Of a DNA stretch of 59,474 nt, positions 38,328 to 46,726 are shown in pieces. The notes beneath the pieces were generated by a model. It made no database searches. It was not told where the DNA came from and saw nothing but the letters and a program-made list of their open reading frames with translations. Source of the stretch: Beijerinckiaceae bacterium (GTDB lineage: Bacteria; Pseudomonadota; Alphaproteobacteria; Rhizobiales; Beijerinckiaceae); assembly GCA_947478455.1 (NCBI GenBank), contig CANJWR010000005.1, forward strand, positions 1 through 59,474. The letters run 5' to 3'. A program made the translations under genes and the position numbers. The first letter of the stretch is position 1. Each line of letters starts with the position of its first letter.

Positions 38328-39089
38328 TCAGGATTTGTACCAGTTTGGCTTGCGCTTTTCCTTGAAGGCCGCAATGCCTTCTCGGGCTTCATCCGTGTGG
38401 ACGCCATGGCCGGGCCCGCGCGGCGCCGTCCGGACGCTAACGATGGTCGGATGATTATAGTGCGCGACTTCTTCCTTGGTGATGCGCTGCGCGTTGGGCG
38501 CGCCGAGAAGGAAGGCGTCGACAAGCTGATCGACGGCCGCATCCATATTTTCGGGCGCGTGCAGTTCGTGCGCCATGCCGGCGCGAACCGATTCCGGCCC
38601 GGTGATGCGCTCGCCCGAAAGCGCGTAGCGGCGCAGATTGCGCAGACCGAGCGCGCGCTCCAGCACGGGCACGACACCGCCTGGCACAATGCCGAGACGC
38701 ACCTCCGGCACGGAGAAGAAGGCATCCGGCAAGGCGTAAACCACATCGCAACAGGCCGTTACAGCCGCACCTGCCCCGATGGCGCCGCCCTGCACGACAG
38801 CAATGGTGGGCTTGGGAAACTGGTCGAGATTGATGAGTAGATCGGCGAGTGAGGATTTAGGCGCGGGGCCGTCCTTACGGGGCGTCACATCGGCTCCGCC
38901 ACAGAAATGCTTGCCGACCGCGCGCAGCACAACCACACGCACGGCGGCGTCTGCGGCGAGTTCGCCCAGATGCGCGACGATTTCGTCCACCATTCCGGGG
39001 CTCAGCGCATTGCCGCGATCCGGCCGGTTGAAGGTGATCGTCGCAACGCCCCGCTTCGAAATGTCGGAAATAATCGTCTCGAATGCCAT
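38328..39089 (-). CDS. Enoyl-CoA hydratase/isomerase (crotonase family)
   Basis: The 253-residue crotonase shows ITFNRPDRGNALSPGMV, the oxyanion-hole segment HFCGGADVTPRKD, QGGAIGAGAAVTACCDV and PEVRLGIVPGG. The positions of the two catalytic Glu residues of true hydratases are only partly kept (E in PEVRLG; an Ala-Cys stretch elsewhere), so hydratase, isomerase or ring-modifying roles are all possible. It is the first gene of a probable five-gene unit running to the FerA-like ligase. Confidence 0.85.
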   Translation of the reverse strand: MAFETIISDISKRGVATITFNRPDRGNALSPGMVDEIVAHLGELAADAAVRVVVLRAVGKHFCGGADVTPRKDGPAPKSSLADLLINLDQFPKPTIAVVQGGAIGAGAAVTACCDVVYALPDAFFSVPEVRLGIVPGGVVPVLERALGLRNLRRYALSGERITGPESVRAGMAHELHAPENMDAAVDQLVDAFLLGAPNAQRITKEEVAHYNHPTIVSVRTAPRGPGHGVHTDEAREGIAAFKEKRKPNWYKS

Positions 39090-39164
39090 TCGGCTGTTCC
39101 CCCACCCGTGTTTGCTGGTTCGCGGGTCAGTATAGAGACCCGGGCGGCCGGGCGAAAGGGAGCC

Positions 39165-39569
39165 TCAGTCCGACATGCGGGTCGCCAGAGCATAGCCGGC
39201 GGTCGACGCCACGGCGCTGACGAAAACGCCCCAGGCCATGTCGACAACCGTCACAATCGGCGGCCAGTTGCGCAGGGTCGCCAGATTGGTGAGATCGTAG
39301 GTCGCATAAGCGAAAAAGCCGAAAAGCGCGCCATACATGGCTGCCGTCCACCACGAGCCTTCGCGCAGCGCCGGCGAGACGCCGAAAATCACTACGCCCA
39401 CCAAATACAACACATAAAATGCCACAGCGACGCTCATCAGCGGGCGCTCCAGCATCAGTTCGCCGAGGTTGTTGCGATAGAAATCCCGCGCCACAAAGCC
39501 AAGCCAAACAAAGTCTGCTGCGACAAAAACTATGGCCGCGCCCGCATAGGCCCAGAGAAACTTCGACAT
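39165..39569 (-). CDS. DUF2177 four-helix membrane protein
   Basis: The 134-residue protein has four hydrophobic helices and family-like phrases AADFVWLGFVARDFYR, GALFGFFAYATYDLTNLATLRNW (split by a turn) and VVDMAWGVFVSAVASTAGY. Proteins of this domain are small inner-membrane proteins of unknown function. ATG 39569 gives the family length; the frame is open upstream inside the divergent isomerase gene but that is not coding here. Confidence 0.85.
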   Translation of the reverse strand: MSKFLWAYAGAAIVFVAADFVWLGFVARDFYRNNLGELMLERPLMSVAVAFYVLYLVGVVIFGVSPALREGSWWTAAMYGALFGFFAYATYDLTNLATLRNWPPIVTVVDMAWGVFVSAVASTAGYALATRMSD

Positions 39570-39746
39570 GGCGGCCTCGCTATCAGGGCGACTGTTTGCC
39601 CGATGAGTATGGGTGATACGGTTCGTGACGTTGGCCGGATCAATCGTCGCACAGCCTATGTGACGATTGACCCTGAATCGCTGGCAGCTATTCTGCCGGC
39701 CGAGTTGAAGCCCGGCATCAAGCCGGCTTCCGGGAGGCGACCTTTC

Positions 39747-40379
39747 ATGAAACTGCATGGCTTTTTTCGGTCGGGCGCGTCGTACCGGGTGCGGATCGGG
39801 CTGGCGCTCAAGGGACTGAAGGCCGAACAGGCGTTTTACCACCTGCGCAAGGGCGAGCAGCGCTCAGCCGCCTATCTGGCCATGAACCCGCAGGGTCTGG
39901 TGCCTAGTTTCGAGACCGACGATGGGGCGATCCTGACGCAATCTCTGGCGATTCTCGAGTACCTGGACGAGACGCACCCCAATCCGCCCTTCCTGCCCAA
40001 AGAGCCGTCTGCGCGAGCAAAAGTGCGCGGCTTTGCGTTGGCCATCGCGTGCGACATTCATCCCGTGCAAAATCTGAAAGTCCTCAATGCCGTGAAGACA
40101 CTGACCGGTAGCGACGAGGCCATGAACGACTGGGCGCGCAAGACCAATCAGGAAGGTCTGGAAGCCTGCGAGCTCATGATCGCAAAAGAAAAAGGCCCGT
40201 TCTGTTTTGGCGCTGCGCCGACACTGGCTGATATTTGCCTTGTTCCGCAACTGGTGAACGCGCGCCGTTTCGGGGCCGACCTGTCCAGAATGCCGCGCGT
40301 TCTGCAGGCCGAAGCTGCCTGCCTTGCCCTGCCGGCCTTTGCGGACGCCGCGCCAGAGCGGCAACCGGACGCCGAATAA
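39747..40379 (+). CDS. Zeta-class GST, maleylpyruvate isomerase (NagL-like) / maleylacetoacetate isomerase
   Basis: This 210-residue isomerase uses glutathione to turn the cis ring-fission product into the trans form. The active-site segment reads FFRSGASYRVRIGLALKG, resembling NagL of the gentisate pathway (RSGTSH) more than maleylacetoacetate isomerase (SSCSWR). The C-terminal halves also agree, with IACDIHPVQN and a QPDAE tail. GGGAGG precedes ATG 39747. It lies 34 bp before a 3-hydroxybenzoate 6-hydroxylase gene whose product feeds gentisate, supporting maleylpyruvate as substrate. No gentisate dioxygenase is in the window. Confidence 0.85.
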   Translation: MKLHGFFRSGASYRVRIGLALKGLKAEQAFYHLRKGEQRSAAYLAMNPQGLVPSFETDDGAILTQSLAILEYLDETHPNPPFLPKEPSARAKVRGFALAIACDIHPVQNLKVLNAVKTLTGSDEAMNDWARKTNQEGLEACELMIAKEKGPFCFGAAPTLADICLVPQLVNARRFGADLSRMPRVLQAEAACLALPAFADAAPERQPDAE

Positions 40380-40413
40380 GTTCTGCGAAACAAAACATCA
40401 AACGGAGACCGAC

Positions 40414-41601
40414 ATGAGTGCGCGCAGCGATCTTCCCTTTCTGGTTGCGGGCGGCGGCATCGGCGGACTCGGCGCAGCGCTGGCTCTCGCCCGCAAGGGC
40501 TTCCCGGTGCAGGTGTTCGAACAGGCCGAGCAATTTGGCGAGATCGGCGCGGGCATTCAGCTCGGTCCTAACGTCTTCAAGGCGTTTCGCGAACTGGGCG
40601 TGCGCGAGGAGGTGCTGGGACTCGTGGCTGTGCCGAACGTGCTGGAAATGCGCGACGGACTGACGGCGAAAATCATCACCACGATTCCTTTGGGCGACAA
40701 GGTCATCAACCGTTTCGGTGAGCCCTATGCGGTGATCCATCGCGCCGATGTGCATCGCGTGCTGCTCGAAGCTTGCCAGAAGATGCCCAACATCAAGCTC
40801 GAAACCAAAGCACGTGTTCTCGACTATGTGGACGACGGCCGCAAGGTCGAGCTGCAGATGGAGGACGGCCGCACCATTGTGGGCTGCGCGCTGATCGGCG
40901 CCGATGGATTGTGGTCGAAAATTCGCCAGCGCATCGTGGGCGACGGCAAGCCCCGGGTGTCGGGCCATATCGCCTACCGCGCCGTGCTGGCGCGCGAGGA
41001 AGTGCCGGAAGATCTGTGGCGTCCTGATGTGGTTTTGTGGGCGGGACCCCGCACCCATCTGGTGCATTATCCATTGCGTCGTCAGGAACTCTACAATCTC
41101 GTCGCGGTGTTCCACTCGGACCATTACGTGGAAGGTTGGGACGCCGCAGGCGACCCGGCGCTGCTATGGAAACATTTCGAAGGCCAGCAGCCGCAGGTTC
41201 TGCGCATGTTGGAGAAGATCAACGCCTGGAAAATGTGGGTGCTGTGCGACCGTGAGCCGGTGAAGAACTGGACCGCCGACAATGTGACGCTGCTGGGAGA
41301 CGCTGCCCATCCGATGCTCCAGTATCTGGCGCAGGGCGCGTGCATGGCTCTGGAAGACGCCGTGCGGCTGGCCCGCGAAGTGGAAGCGAGCCCTGGCAAT
41401 CTCAATGCTGCGTTTCTGGCCTATCAGCAGAAGCGCTATCTGCGCACGGCGCGCGTGCAACTCATGGCGCGCATCTATGGCGAATTCTACCACGCGCGCG
41501 GACCGGCGGCGGAACTGCGCGACCAGATGCTTGGCGCGCGCACCGATCAGCAATCGCTCGATGGCATTTCGTGGCTCTATTCGGGCGATCTCGAACCGTA
41601 G
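40414..41601 (+). CDS. 3-hydroxybenzoate 6-hydroxylase-like FAD monooxygenase
   Basis: This 395-residue class A flavoprotein hydroxylates 3-hydroxybenzoate to gentisate with NADH and O2. The FAD motif is AGGGIGGLGAALALARKG, followed by FGEIGAGIQLGPN, YAVIHRADVHRVLLEAC, the DG motif GADGLWSKIRQ and the GD motif LLGDAAHPMLQYLAQGA, typical of 3HB6H/NagX and salicylate hydroxylases. ACGGAG precedes ATG 40414. It is co-transcribed with the NagL-like isomerase, which supports gentisate production. A terminator hairpin follows the gene. Confidence 0.87.
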   Translation: MSARSDLPFLVAGGGIGGLGAALALARKGFPVQVFEQAEQFGEIGAGIQLGPNVFKAFRELGVREEVLGLVAVPNVLEMRDGLTAKIITTIPLGDKVINRFGEPYAVIHRADVHRVLLEACQKMPNIKLETKARVLDYVDDGRKVELQMEDGRTIVGCALIGADGLWSKIRQRIVGDGKPRVSGHIAYRAVLAREEVPEDLWRPDVVLWAGPRTHLVHYPLRRQELYNLVAVFHSDHYVEGWDAAGDPALLWKHFEGQQPQVLRMLEKINAWKMWVLCDREPVKNWTADNVTLLGDAAHPMLQYLAQGACMALEDAVRLAREVEASPGNLNAAFLAYQQKRYLRTARVQLMARIYGEFYHARGPAAELRDQMLGARTDQQSLDGISWLYSGDLEP

Positions 41602-41625
41602 TTTCAATCGCCGAACTCAAGAGAT

Positions 41626-41663
41626 CGCCGGCGCTGACATGAAGTCGGGCCGGCGTTTTCTTT
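41626..41663 (+). terminator. Intrinsic terminator after the gentisate-type gene pair
   Basis: CGCCGGC (41626-41632) pairs with GCCGGCG (41649-41655) around a 16-nt loop, followed by TTTTCTTT (41656-41663). It ends the NagL-like and hydroxylase transcript 25 bases after the stop codon; the convergent cupin gene begins its stop right beside it. Confidence 0.6.
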
Positions 41664-42132
41664 AGACCTTCTCAGCAGAGAAATTATCGCCAGTGCCGAT
41701 CTTGAAACGCTGATCCTCCAGATCGATACGTTTGCTGACGCCGACCTTCGCTTCGGTCAGGCCGCTGATGTGCAGAATTTCCAACTCGCAATCGCCGGTG
41801 TTCTCGAACCAGTAGCGCGACCAGGCGGGCGTGCAGATGCCTTCCATCGGGCCGAACTCGCCGAACACATGATCGTCGGGGCCGTAAAACTTCACCTTGC
41901 CCTTCAGGACCATCCAGAAGCTGTCGCCGTTGGCGTGATAGTGAAGGTTGTTTTCGCCGCCGTTCTTCTTGACGATCTGCACGTTGCAGCGAAGCGAATC
42001 CGTGCGCGCCAGACGCACAATGCCCTTGCCGGTCGAGACGCCATCGGGAGCCTGGTAGGAGAAAGGCTTCATCATGGCTTCGGCGCGTTCATGCAGCGCC
42101 AGCATTTCTTCATTCGTTTTCGGTTCGCTCAT
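41662..42132 (-). CDS. Small single-domain cupin protein (paralogue of 49771-50238)
   Basis: The 156-residue beta-barrel protein has cupin motif 1 in GENNLHYHANGDSFWMVLKG, where the usual Glu ligand is replaced by Asp or Ser. Motif 2 reads GICTPAWSRYWFENTGD, with Tyr instead of the usual His. It may therefore bind metal differently or bind a ligand without metal. Its relative at 49771-50238 shares the ENNLHYH...SWMVLKG pattern. It is the terminal gene of a unit with a binding protein (25 bp upstream) and a muconate-cycloisomerase-like enzyme. Function unknown. Confidence 0.75.
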   Translation of the reverse strand: MSEPKTNEEMLALHERAEAMMKPFSYQAPDGVSTGKGIVRLARTDSLRCNVQIVKKNGGENNLHYHANGDSFWMVLKGKVKFYGPDDHVFGEFGPMEGICTPAWSRYWFENTGDCELEILHISGLTEAKVGVSKRIDLEDQRFKIGTGDNFSAEKV

Positions 42133-42157
42133 GGGTTCCTCCTGTACGATGCTAAAA

Positions 42158-43249
42158 TCAGCGGAACAAATCCTGCAGAATCTTCTCGGATGATTCCGTC
42201 ATGGCGTTCATCTTCTCGGGCGCAACGGCATTTTCGGTGACGCCCGCTACCGACGGCACGACACCCTTGATAAGGTCTGCGGGAAGAACATCGTTGCGCA
42301 CCGGCAGATACTCGGCCTGCGCCAAAGTCTTCTGCCCTTCCTGTGAGAGAATGAAATCCAGCAGCAGCACGGCGGAGTGAACGTTCTTCGCACCCTTGGG
42401 AATCACAAGTGTGCCCGATGTGCTGGGAGTTGGCGACATCATGCGCGCTGCGACCGGCGCCCCCTTGCCGGCGCTGATAAGCGGATGGTGCGCATAGATC
42501 TGCAACGCAATGGGGAATTCCCCCGCCATCACACGATCGACCAGAGACCGCGCAGTGCCGGAGCCATAGTTGATGATCTTCTGCTCGGACAGCTTCTTCA
42601 GATAGGAGAGCGCTTTTTCCTCGCCCCAGGCGGTGCGCAAATTCGTGACGAACAGAGGCGCCGCGCTAGCGGTGCCGGTCGGCCACGCCATCTTGCCTTT
42701 CCATTTGGGATCAAGCAGATCGTCGAATGTTTTCGGCGCTTCCTCGGCGGAGACGAGACGCGTGTTGTAGGCGACCGAAAAATAGTTCATGCGCGTTGGC
42801 GCCCAAAGGCCGTTGGGGTCGCGCCGCTGTTCCGGAATGGCGGCGAATTCGGGCGACCACATGGGTTGCGCATATCCGGCCTCGACTGCGAGCGCGCCGG
42901 CGCCCCCGGCCTCGAGCACATCGCCGACAACATTGTTGGCCCGAAATTCAGCGGCGAATTTCACCATGATTTCTTCGGAATCCGCCCGCCAGTAAGACAT
43001 TTTGACGAATGGATATTTCGCCTGAAAGGCTGTCGAGATGGGACGCAGCGCCTGATTGACGATCATCGCCGAATAAAGAACGAGTTTGCCTTCTTTCTTT
43101 GCGCCTTCCACGAGGCGCTCCTGCCTGTCGGCTCCACGATAGGTCAGAATGTCCGGCGCTGTTTGCGCCTGCGCGACCGAGGAATATGAAACTGTGGCGA
43201 GAAGCGCCACAAGCGAAAAAAGCGTTCCTGTGCATTGCGGATTCATCAT
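42158..43249 (-). CDS. Fe3+-type ABC binding protein, orphan
   Basis: The 363-residue precursor has a signal peptide of about 29 residues ending at VAQA, and a family 1 pattern with ERLVEGAKKEGKLVLYSAMI, TFDDLLDPKWKGKMAWPTG and FILSQEGQKTLAQAEYLPV. GGGAGGACAGG places the start at ATG 43249; the adjacent ATG 43246 is equally usable. It is more distant from the pair at 32068 and 36283 than those are from each other. It lies between the cupin and the MLE-like enzyme in one transcriptional unit without transporter subunits. Confidence 0.87.
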   Translation of the reverse strand: MMNPQCTGTLFSLVALLATVSYSSVAQAQTAPDILTYRGADRQERLVEGAKKEGKLVLYSAMIVNQALRPISTAFQAKYPFVKMSYWRADSEEIMVKFAAEFRANNVVGDVLEAGGAGALAVEAGYAQPMWSPEFAAIPEQRRDPNGLWAPTRMNYFSVAYNTRLVSAEEAPKTFDDLLDPKWKGKMAWPTGTASAAPLFVTNLRTAWGEEKALSYLKKLSEQKIINYGSGTARSLVDRVMAGEFPIALQIYAHHPLISAGKGAPVAARMMSPTPSTSGTLVIPKGAKNVHSAVLLLDFILSQEGQKTLAQAEYLPVRNDVLPADLIKGVVPSVAGVTENAVAPEKMNAMTESSEKILQDLFR

Positions 43250-43274
43250 CCTGTCCTCCCAGACACTGTTTTTT

Positions 43275-44339
43275 TCAAGTCGGTGTAACTCCACAGCCGG
43301 GCGCATCCGGCAGGCGTAACACGCCGTCTTTCAGTTCGAGCCCGTTCCACGGGTCTTTTTCGAGGCCATCGAACTCAGTGAGTTCGCAGGCGTACCAGAT
43401 GCCCGGCAAGGCAGAGGCTATCTGCGCTCCATGGGCCGAAAGAATCCGTGGACCGGAATGCGCACCCATGCGGTATTTCACACCGCCCGCAGCGCAGATT
43501 TGCGCAGCCGCATAGACACCGCGCAATCCGCCGAGCTTGCTGATCTTCAGACTCACGGCGTCCACGGCGCGTTCCCGCACAAGACGAATGATGTTATCGA
43601 GCGATTCTGCGGATTCGTCTGCCTCAATGGGAATGGCAACAGCGTCGGTCACTTTCTTCAGGCCTGCAAAGTCGTCAACGTGGACGGGCTGTTCGGCTAG
43701 ATCGAGCCTGTAGGGGACCATGAGATTCAGGGCCTTGATGGCGTCGTCTGCATTGTAGGACTGATTGGCGTCGACCGTCAGATGAAGATCAGGACCAACC
43801 TCCTTGCGAATGGCGGCGACGCAAGCCACGTCTTCTTCGATATTGCCGTGAATCTTGATCTTGAAATGCTGAAACCCCTTGTCAGCGAGCGCGCGCGCAT
43901 TCCGGGCCATTTCGGACGGCGATTTGAGCGGCAGGATGCGCAGCGTGCGAAATTCGCGCACGGCTGCGCCGCCGAACAATTGAGCGATGGGCACGTTGAG
44001 CCTGCGCGCCAGCAGATCGTGCAGGGCGCAGTCGATGCCGGCCTTAGACTGGGTTGTCCTGAAGCCCTGCCGATCGACGTCGTCCAGCAGTACGTTAATG
44101 AGGCGGCTGTCCTTGCCGACAAGCACAGGAGCAAGCCGGTCAAGATCGGCCTTCACATCCTCATGGGGCGAGCCGACATGCGGCATGGAGGATGCGTAGC
44201 CATAGCCGACAGCGCCGTCCTCGGCGTGGATGATCACCACCCAGCCTTCCTGCACCGGCATCGCCGCGAGCGCGAAACGCCATTCCTTGTCAATCTTGGG
44301 CAATCGAGATTCTCGGATCTCGACACTGGCTATCTTCAT
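43275..44339 (-). CDS. Enolase-superfamily enzyme, muconate-lactonizing (MLE) subgroup
   Basis: The 354-residue protein has the MLE pattern: FKIKIHG (K-x-K), metal ligands in LTVDANQSY, DLAEQPVHV and IEADESAES, and the second Lys in SLKISKLGG, which distinguishes it from the mandelate-racemase-type enzyme at 30758. MLE-group members are muconate cycloisomerases, o-succinylbenzoate synthases, dipeptide epimerases and N-acyl amino acid racemases. The surrounding aromatic genes favour a cycloisomerase. GAGGGGGA precedes ATG 44339. Confidence 0.85.
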   Translation of the reverse strand: MKIASVEIRESRLPKIDKEWRFALAAMPVQEGWVVIIHAEDGAVGYGYASSMPHVGSPHEDVKADLDRLAPVLVGKDSRLINVLLDDVDRQGFRTTQSKAGIDCALHDLLARRLNVPIAQLFGGAAVREFRTLRILPLKSPSEMARNARALADKGFQHFKIKIHGNIEEDVACVAAIRKEVGPDLHLTVDANQSYNADDAIKALNLMVPYRLDLAEQPVHVDDFAGLKKVTDAVAIPIEADESAESLDNIIRLVRERAVDAVSLKISKLGGLRGVYAAAQICAAGGVKYRMGAHSGPRILSAHGAQIASALPGIWYACELTEFDGLEKDPWNGLELKDGVLRLPDAPGCGVTPT

Positions 44340-44402
44340 TATGCTTCCCCCTCGCAGAGTGAAGCACAAAATAGCGAAATCGAGAAGCGATGGAGTAAGC
44401 GC

Positions 44403-44435
44403 AAAAAAAACGGGCGCGAATAGCCGCGCCCGTTT
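44403..44435 (-). terminator. Strong intrinsic terminator of the molybdenum hydroxylase operon
   Basis: A perfect 11-bp stem (AAACGGGCGCG at 44408-44418 with CGCGCCCGTTT at 44425-44435) closes a 6-nt loop. Read on the minus strand it is followed by eight T residues (complement of 44403-44410). It lies 22 bp after the stop of the gene at 44457-46724. Confidence 0.8.
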
Positions 44436-44456
44436 GCAAATTCGCTCGCCTGAAGA

Positions 44457-46724
44457 TCAGGCGCTGATGGCGGCCTTTACGCGGGCCGGCGTCAGCGGCA
44501 GTTCGCGGACGCGAACACCGACTGCGTCGAACACCGCATTGGCGAGCGCCGCGCTGGTCGGACCCTGCGAAGCTTCGCCGGTGCCGAGGAACGGCGTACC
44601 CGGACGATCGATCAGCACCACCTCGACCGGCGGAACCTCCGTGAAGGTCAGGATCGGGTAGGACGTCCAGTCCTCGCTGCGCACGCCGCTGGCGTCGTAA
44701 CGAACGCCTTCCTTCAGAGTCCACGACAGCGACTGGATGAGACCGCCTTCGATCTGGTTCTTCACGCCATCCGGGCTCACCACATCACCGGAATCATTGG
44801 CTGCGACAGCGCGCAGCACGCGGATCTTTCCGGTAGACGGATTGACCTCGACCTCAAGGGCAATCGCCGTAAAGGCAGCAAGGTTCTTGTAGCGCGCGAA
44901 AGCAATGCCGCGACCGCGACCAGCCTTCTTCTCCCACTTCGACCAGCCGAACGCCTCTGCGGCCTTCTGCAGCACGGCGCGACCGCGTTCGTCCTTGAGA
45001 TGACGCAGACGGAATTCCAGCGGATCAGCCTTGGCGCGCGCCGCGAGTTCATCGATGAAGCTCTCGATCGCGAACACATTCGAGTACGCGCCGAGACCGC
45101 GGGTCGATGACACGCGCGCAGCAAACGTCTCAATGAAATGCGTCGTCACCTTATGACCGGGGAAGTCATAGAGCGCGATGGCGTTACGGTCAGCCGAATA
45201 GTTCGGCGGCCCACCGTTCACCGGCACCGGCATTGCGAAAGGCTTTTCGAGATGGCGCGCGGGCAACAGGTTGCCGGCATTGTTCCCGGGGCGCGTGCCG
45301 TGGGCGGTCGACCAGAGATCGAACTGCCAGTTGACGATGTCGCCCTTGGCGTCCACTTCCGCCTTGGTCTTGATGAGCATGGCGGAATTATAGGGTTCCC
45401 ACTTGTGCTCGTCGTTGCGCGACCACTGGATGCGCACCGGCTTGCCCGGATAGGCGCGCGCCAGAAGCGCCGCATCTGCGGCGGCATCGTCGGCGCCGTT
45501 GTGCCCGTAGCAAGCACTGCCCTGAACGTGCTGCATGTGGACCTTCGCTTTGTCCACGCCAAGCATCTGGGCGATCGCCGCGCCGGTTTCGAAGACCGAC
45601 TGGCTGTGCGTCTGCACAGTCATTGTGCCGTCGTCACCCAAGGTGCCGATGGCTGTCGACGGGCCGATGGAGGCGTGCATCACGAAGGGACGCTTGAAGG
45701 TCGCCTCAATGGTGCCCGCAGAGGTCGCGGTCGCAGGCTTTGCCTGATCCTTGATGACGACGTCTTTCGTCTTCTGGGCCAGCAACCAGTCGTTGATCGT
45801 GTCCGAAGACGGCGCTTCCTTCGGAAGCTCCCACTTCGAGGCGCGACGCAGGGCTGCGGCGGCATTGATAGCCTGTTCTTCACGCTCGGCGATGACGCCG
45901 AGGAACCGACCGTCGCGCACGACCTTGAGGACGCCCGGCAGCTTCTCGACAGAAGCAGCATCTACGGAGAGGAGCTTGGCGTCATATTGCGGCGGGCGAA
46001 CGACGCGGCCATGTACCATGCCGGCTGGACGTAGATCCTGGATCCAGATCTGGCCGCCCGTAGCTTTCGGCGGAATGTCGAGACGGATGACCGACTTGCC
46101 GACGTACTTGCGGGCGGAAGCGGGCTTGAGCGGCGCCTTGCCGGTGGCGTCGACGGCGAACTCCTGACCGGTGACGAGTTCCCAGTAAGACGTCTGCTTG
46201 CCGTCCGGCGCGCGGATCGTGCCGTCGTTGATCGTGAGCTTGTCGGCTTCGACGCCCAGCTTCTGCGCTGCGAGATCGAGCAGGATCTTGCGGGCGTCGG
46301 CGGAGACGGCGCGCACGGCGGTGCCGCAATCGGGCATCGAGAACGAGCCGGCGGTCGTGCCTTCATTCGGCACAAGGCGCGTGTCGCCCGACGTGATGCG
46401 CAGGCGCTTCATGTCGATTTCGAGTTCGTCGGCGCAAAGCTGCGAAACGGCAGTCAGGATGCCCTGACCAAGTTCAACCTTGCCGACGAGCAGATGGACG
46501 CGGCCTTCGGCCTCGATTTTCAGCCATGAACCAACCTTCGGGTTGTTGCGCAGGCTGCCGGGGAGCGGCGGCGCAGCCGGGGCGGCTGCCGGAGCCGCAG
46601 GCGCAGCGCCGGGGGCGGCCGGAGCGGTCTGGGCAAAAGCCTCGCCGGCGCCGGGGATTTCGAACGCCAGAACGAGCGAGCCAGCGCCCTTGAGAAGTTC
46701 GCGACGGTTAGTCTTGATCGTCAT
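44457..46724 (-). CDS. Molybdenum hydroxylase large subunit (IorB / xanthine dehydrogenase family), Tat-exported
   Basis: The 755-residue subunit carries the molybdenum cofactor and substrate site. It starts with a twin-arginine signal (TNRRELLKGAGSLVLAF), then an Ala/Pro-rich linker at about residues 33-54 (repeated AAP units), then the IorB-type fold with VGKVELGQGILTAVSQLCAD, QSVFETGAAIAQMLGV, GAYSNVFAIESFIDELA and the C-terminal FLGTGEASQGPTSAALANAV, which places the catalytic Glu. Such periplasmic enzymes hydroxylate N-heterocycles or oxidise aldehydes, for example vanillin or isoquinoline. The electron acceptor subunit usually fused or adjacent (cytochrome c) is missing here. It pairs with the iron-sulfur subunit two bases upstream. 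Confidence 0.9.
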   Translation of the reverse strand: MTIKTNRRELLKGAGSLVLAFEIPGAGEAFAQTAPAAPGAAPAAPAAAPAAPPLPGSLRNNPKVGSWLKIEAEGRVHLLVGKVELGQGILTAVSQLCADELEIDMKRLRITSGDTRLVPNEGTTAGSFSMPDCGTAVRAVSADARKILLDLAAQKLGVEADKLTINDGTIRAPDGKQTSYWELVTGQEFAVDATGKAPLKPASARKYVGKSVIRLDIPPKATGGQIWIQDLRPAGMVHGRVVRPPQYDAKLLSVDAASVEKLPGVLKVVRDGRFLGVIAEREEQAINAAAALRRASKWELPKEAPSSDTINDWLLAQKTKDVVIKDQAKPATATSAGTIEATFKRPFVMHASIGPSTAIGTLGDDGTMTVQTHSQSVFETGAAIAQMLGVDKAKVHMQHVQGSACYGHNGADDAAADAALLARAYPGKPVRIQWSRNDEHKWEPYNSAMLIKTKAEVDAKGDIVNWQFDLWSTAHGTRPGNNAGNLLPARHLEKPFAMPVPVNGGPPNYSADRNAIALYDFPGHKVTTHFIETFAARVSSTRGLGAYSNVFAIESFIDELAARAKADPLEFRLRHLKDERGRAVLQKAAEAFGWSKWEKKAGRGRGIAFARYKNLAAFTAIALEVEVNPSTGKIRVLRAVAANDSGDVVSPDGVKNQIEGGLIQSLSWTLKEGVRYDASGVRSEDWTSYPILTFTEVPPVEVVLIDRPGTPFLGTGEASQGPTSAALANAVFDAVGVRVRELPLTPARVKAAISA

Positions 46725-46726
46725 GA

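Noticed and set aside
41662..42132. Gentisate 1,2-dioxygenase for the cupin next to the 3-hydroxybenzoate hydroxylase
   Set aside because: Gentisate dioxygenases are bicupins of about 350 residues; this is a 156-residue single cupin with altered metal ligands, on the opposite strand.
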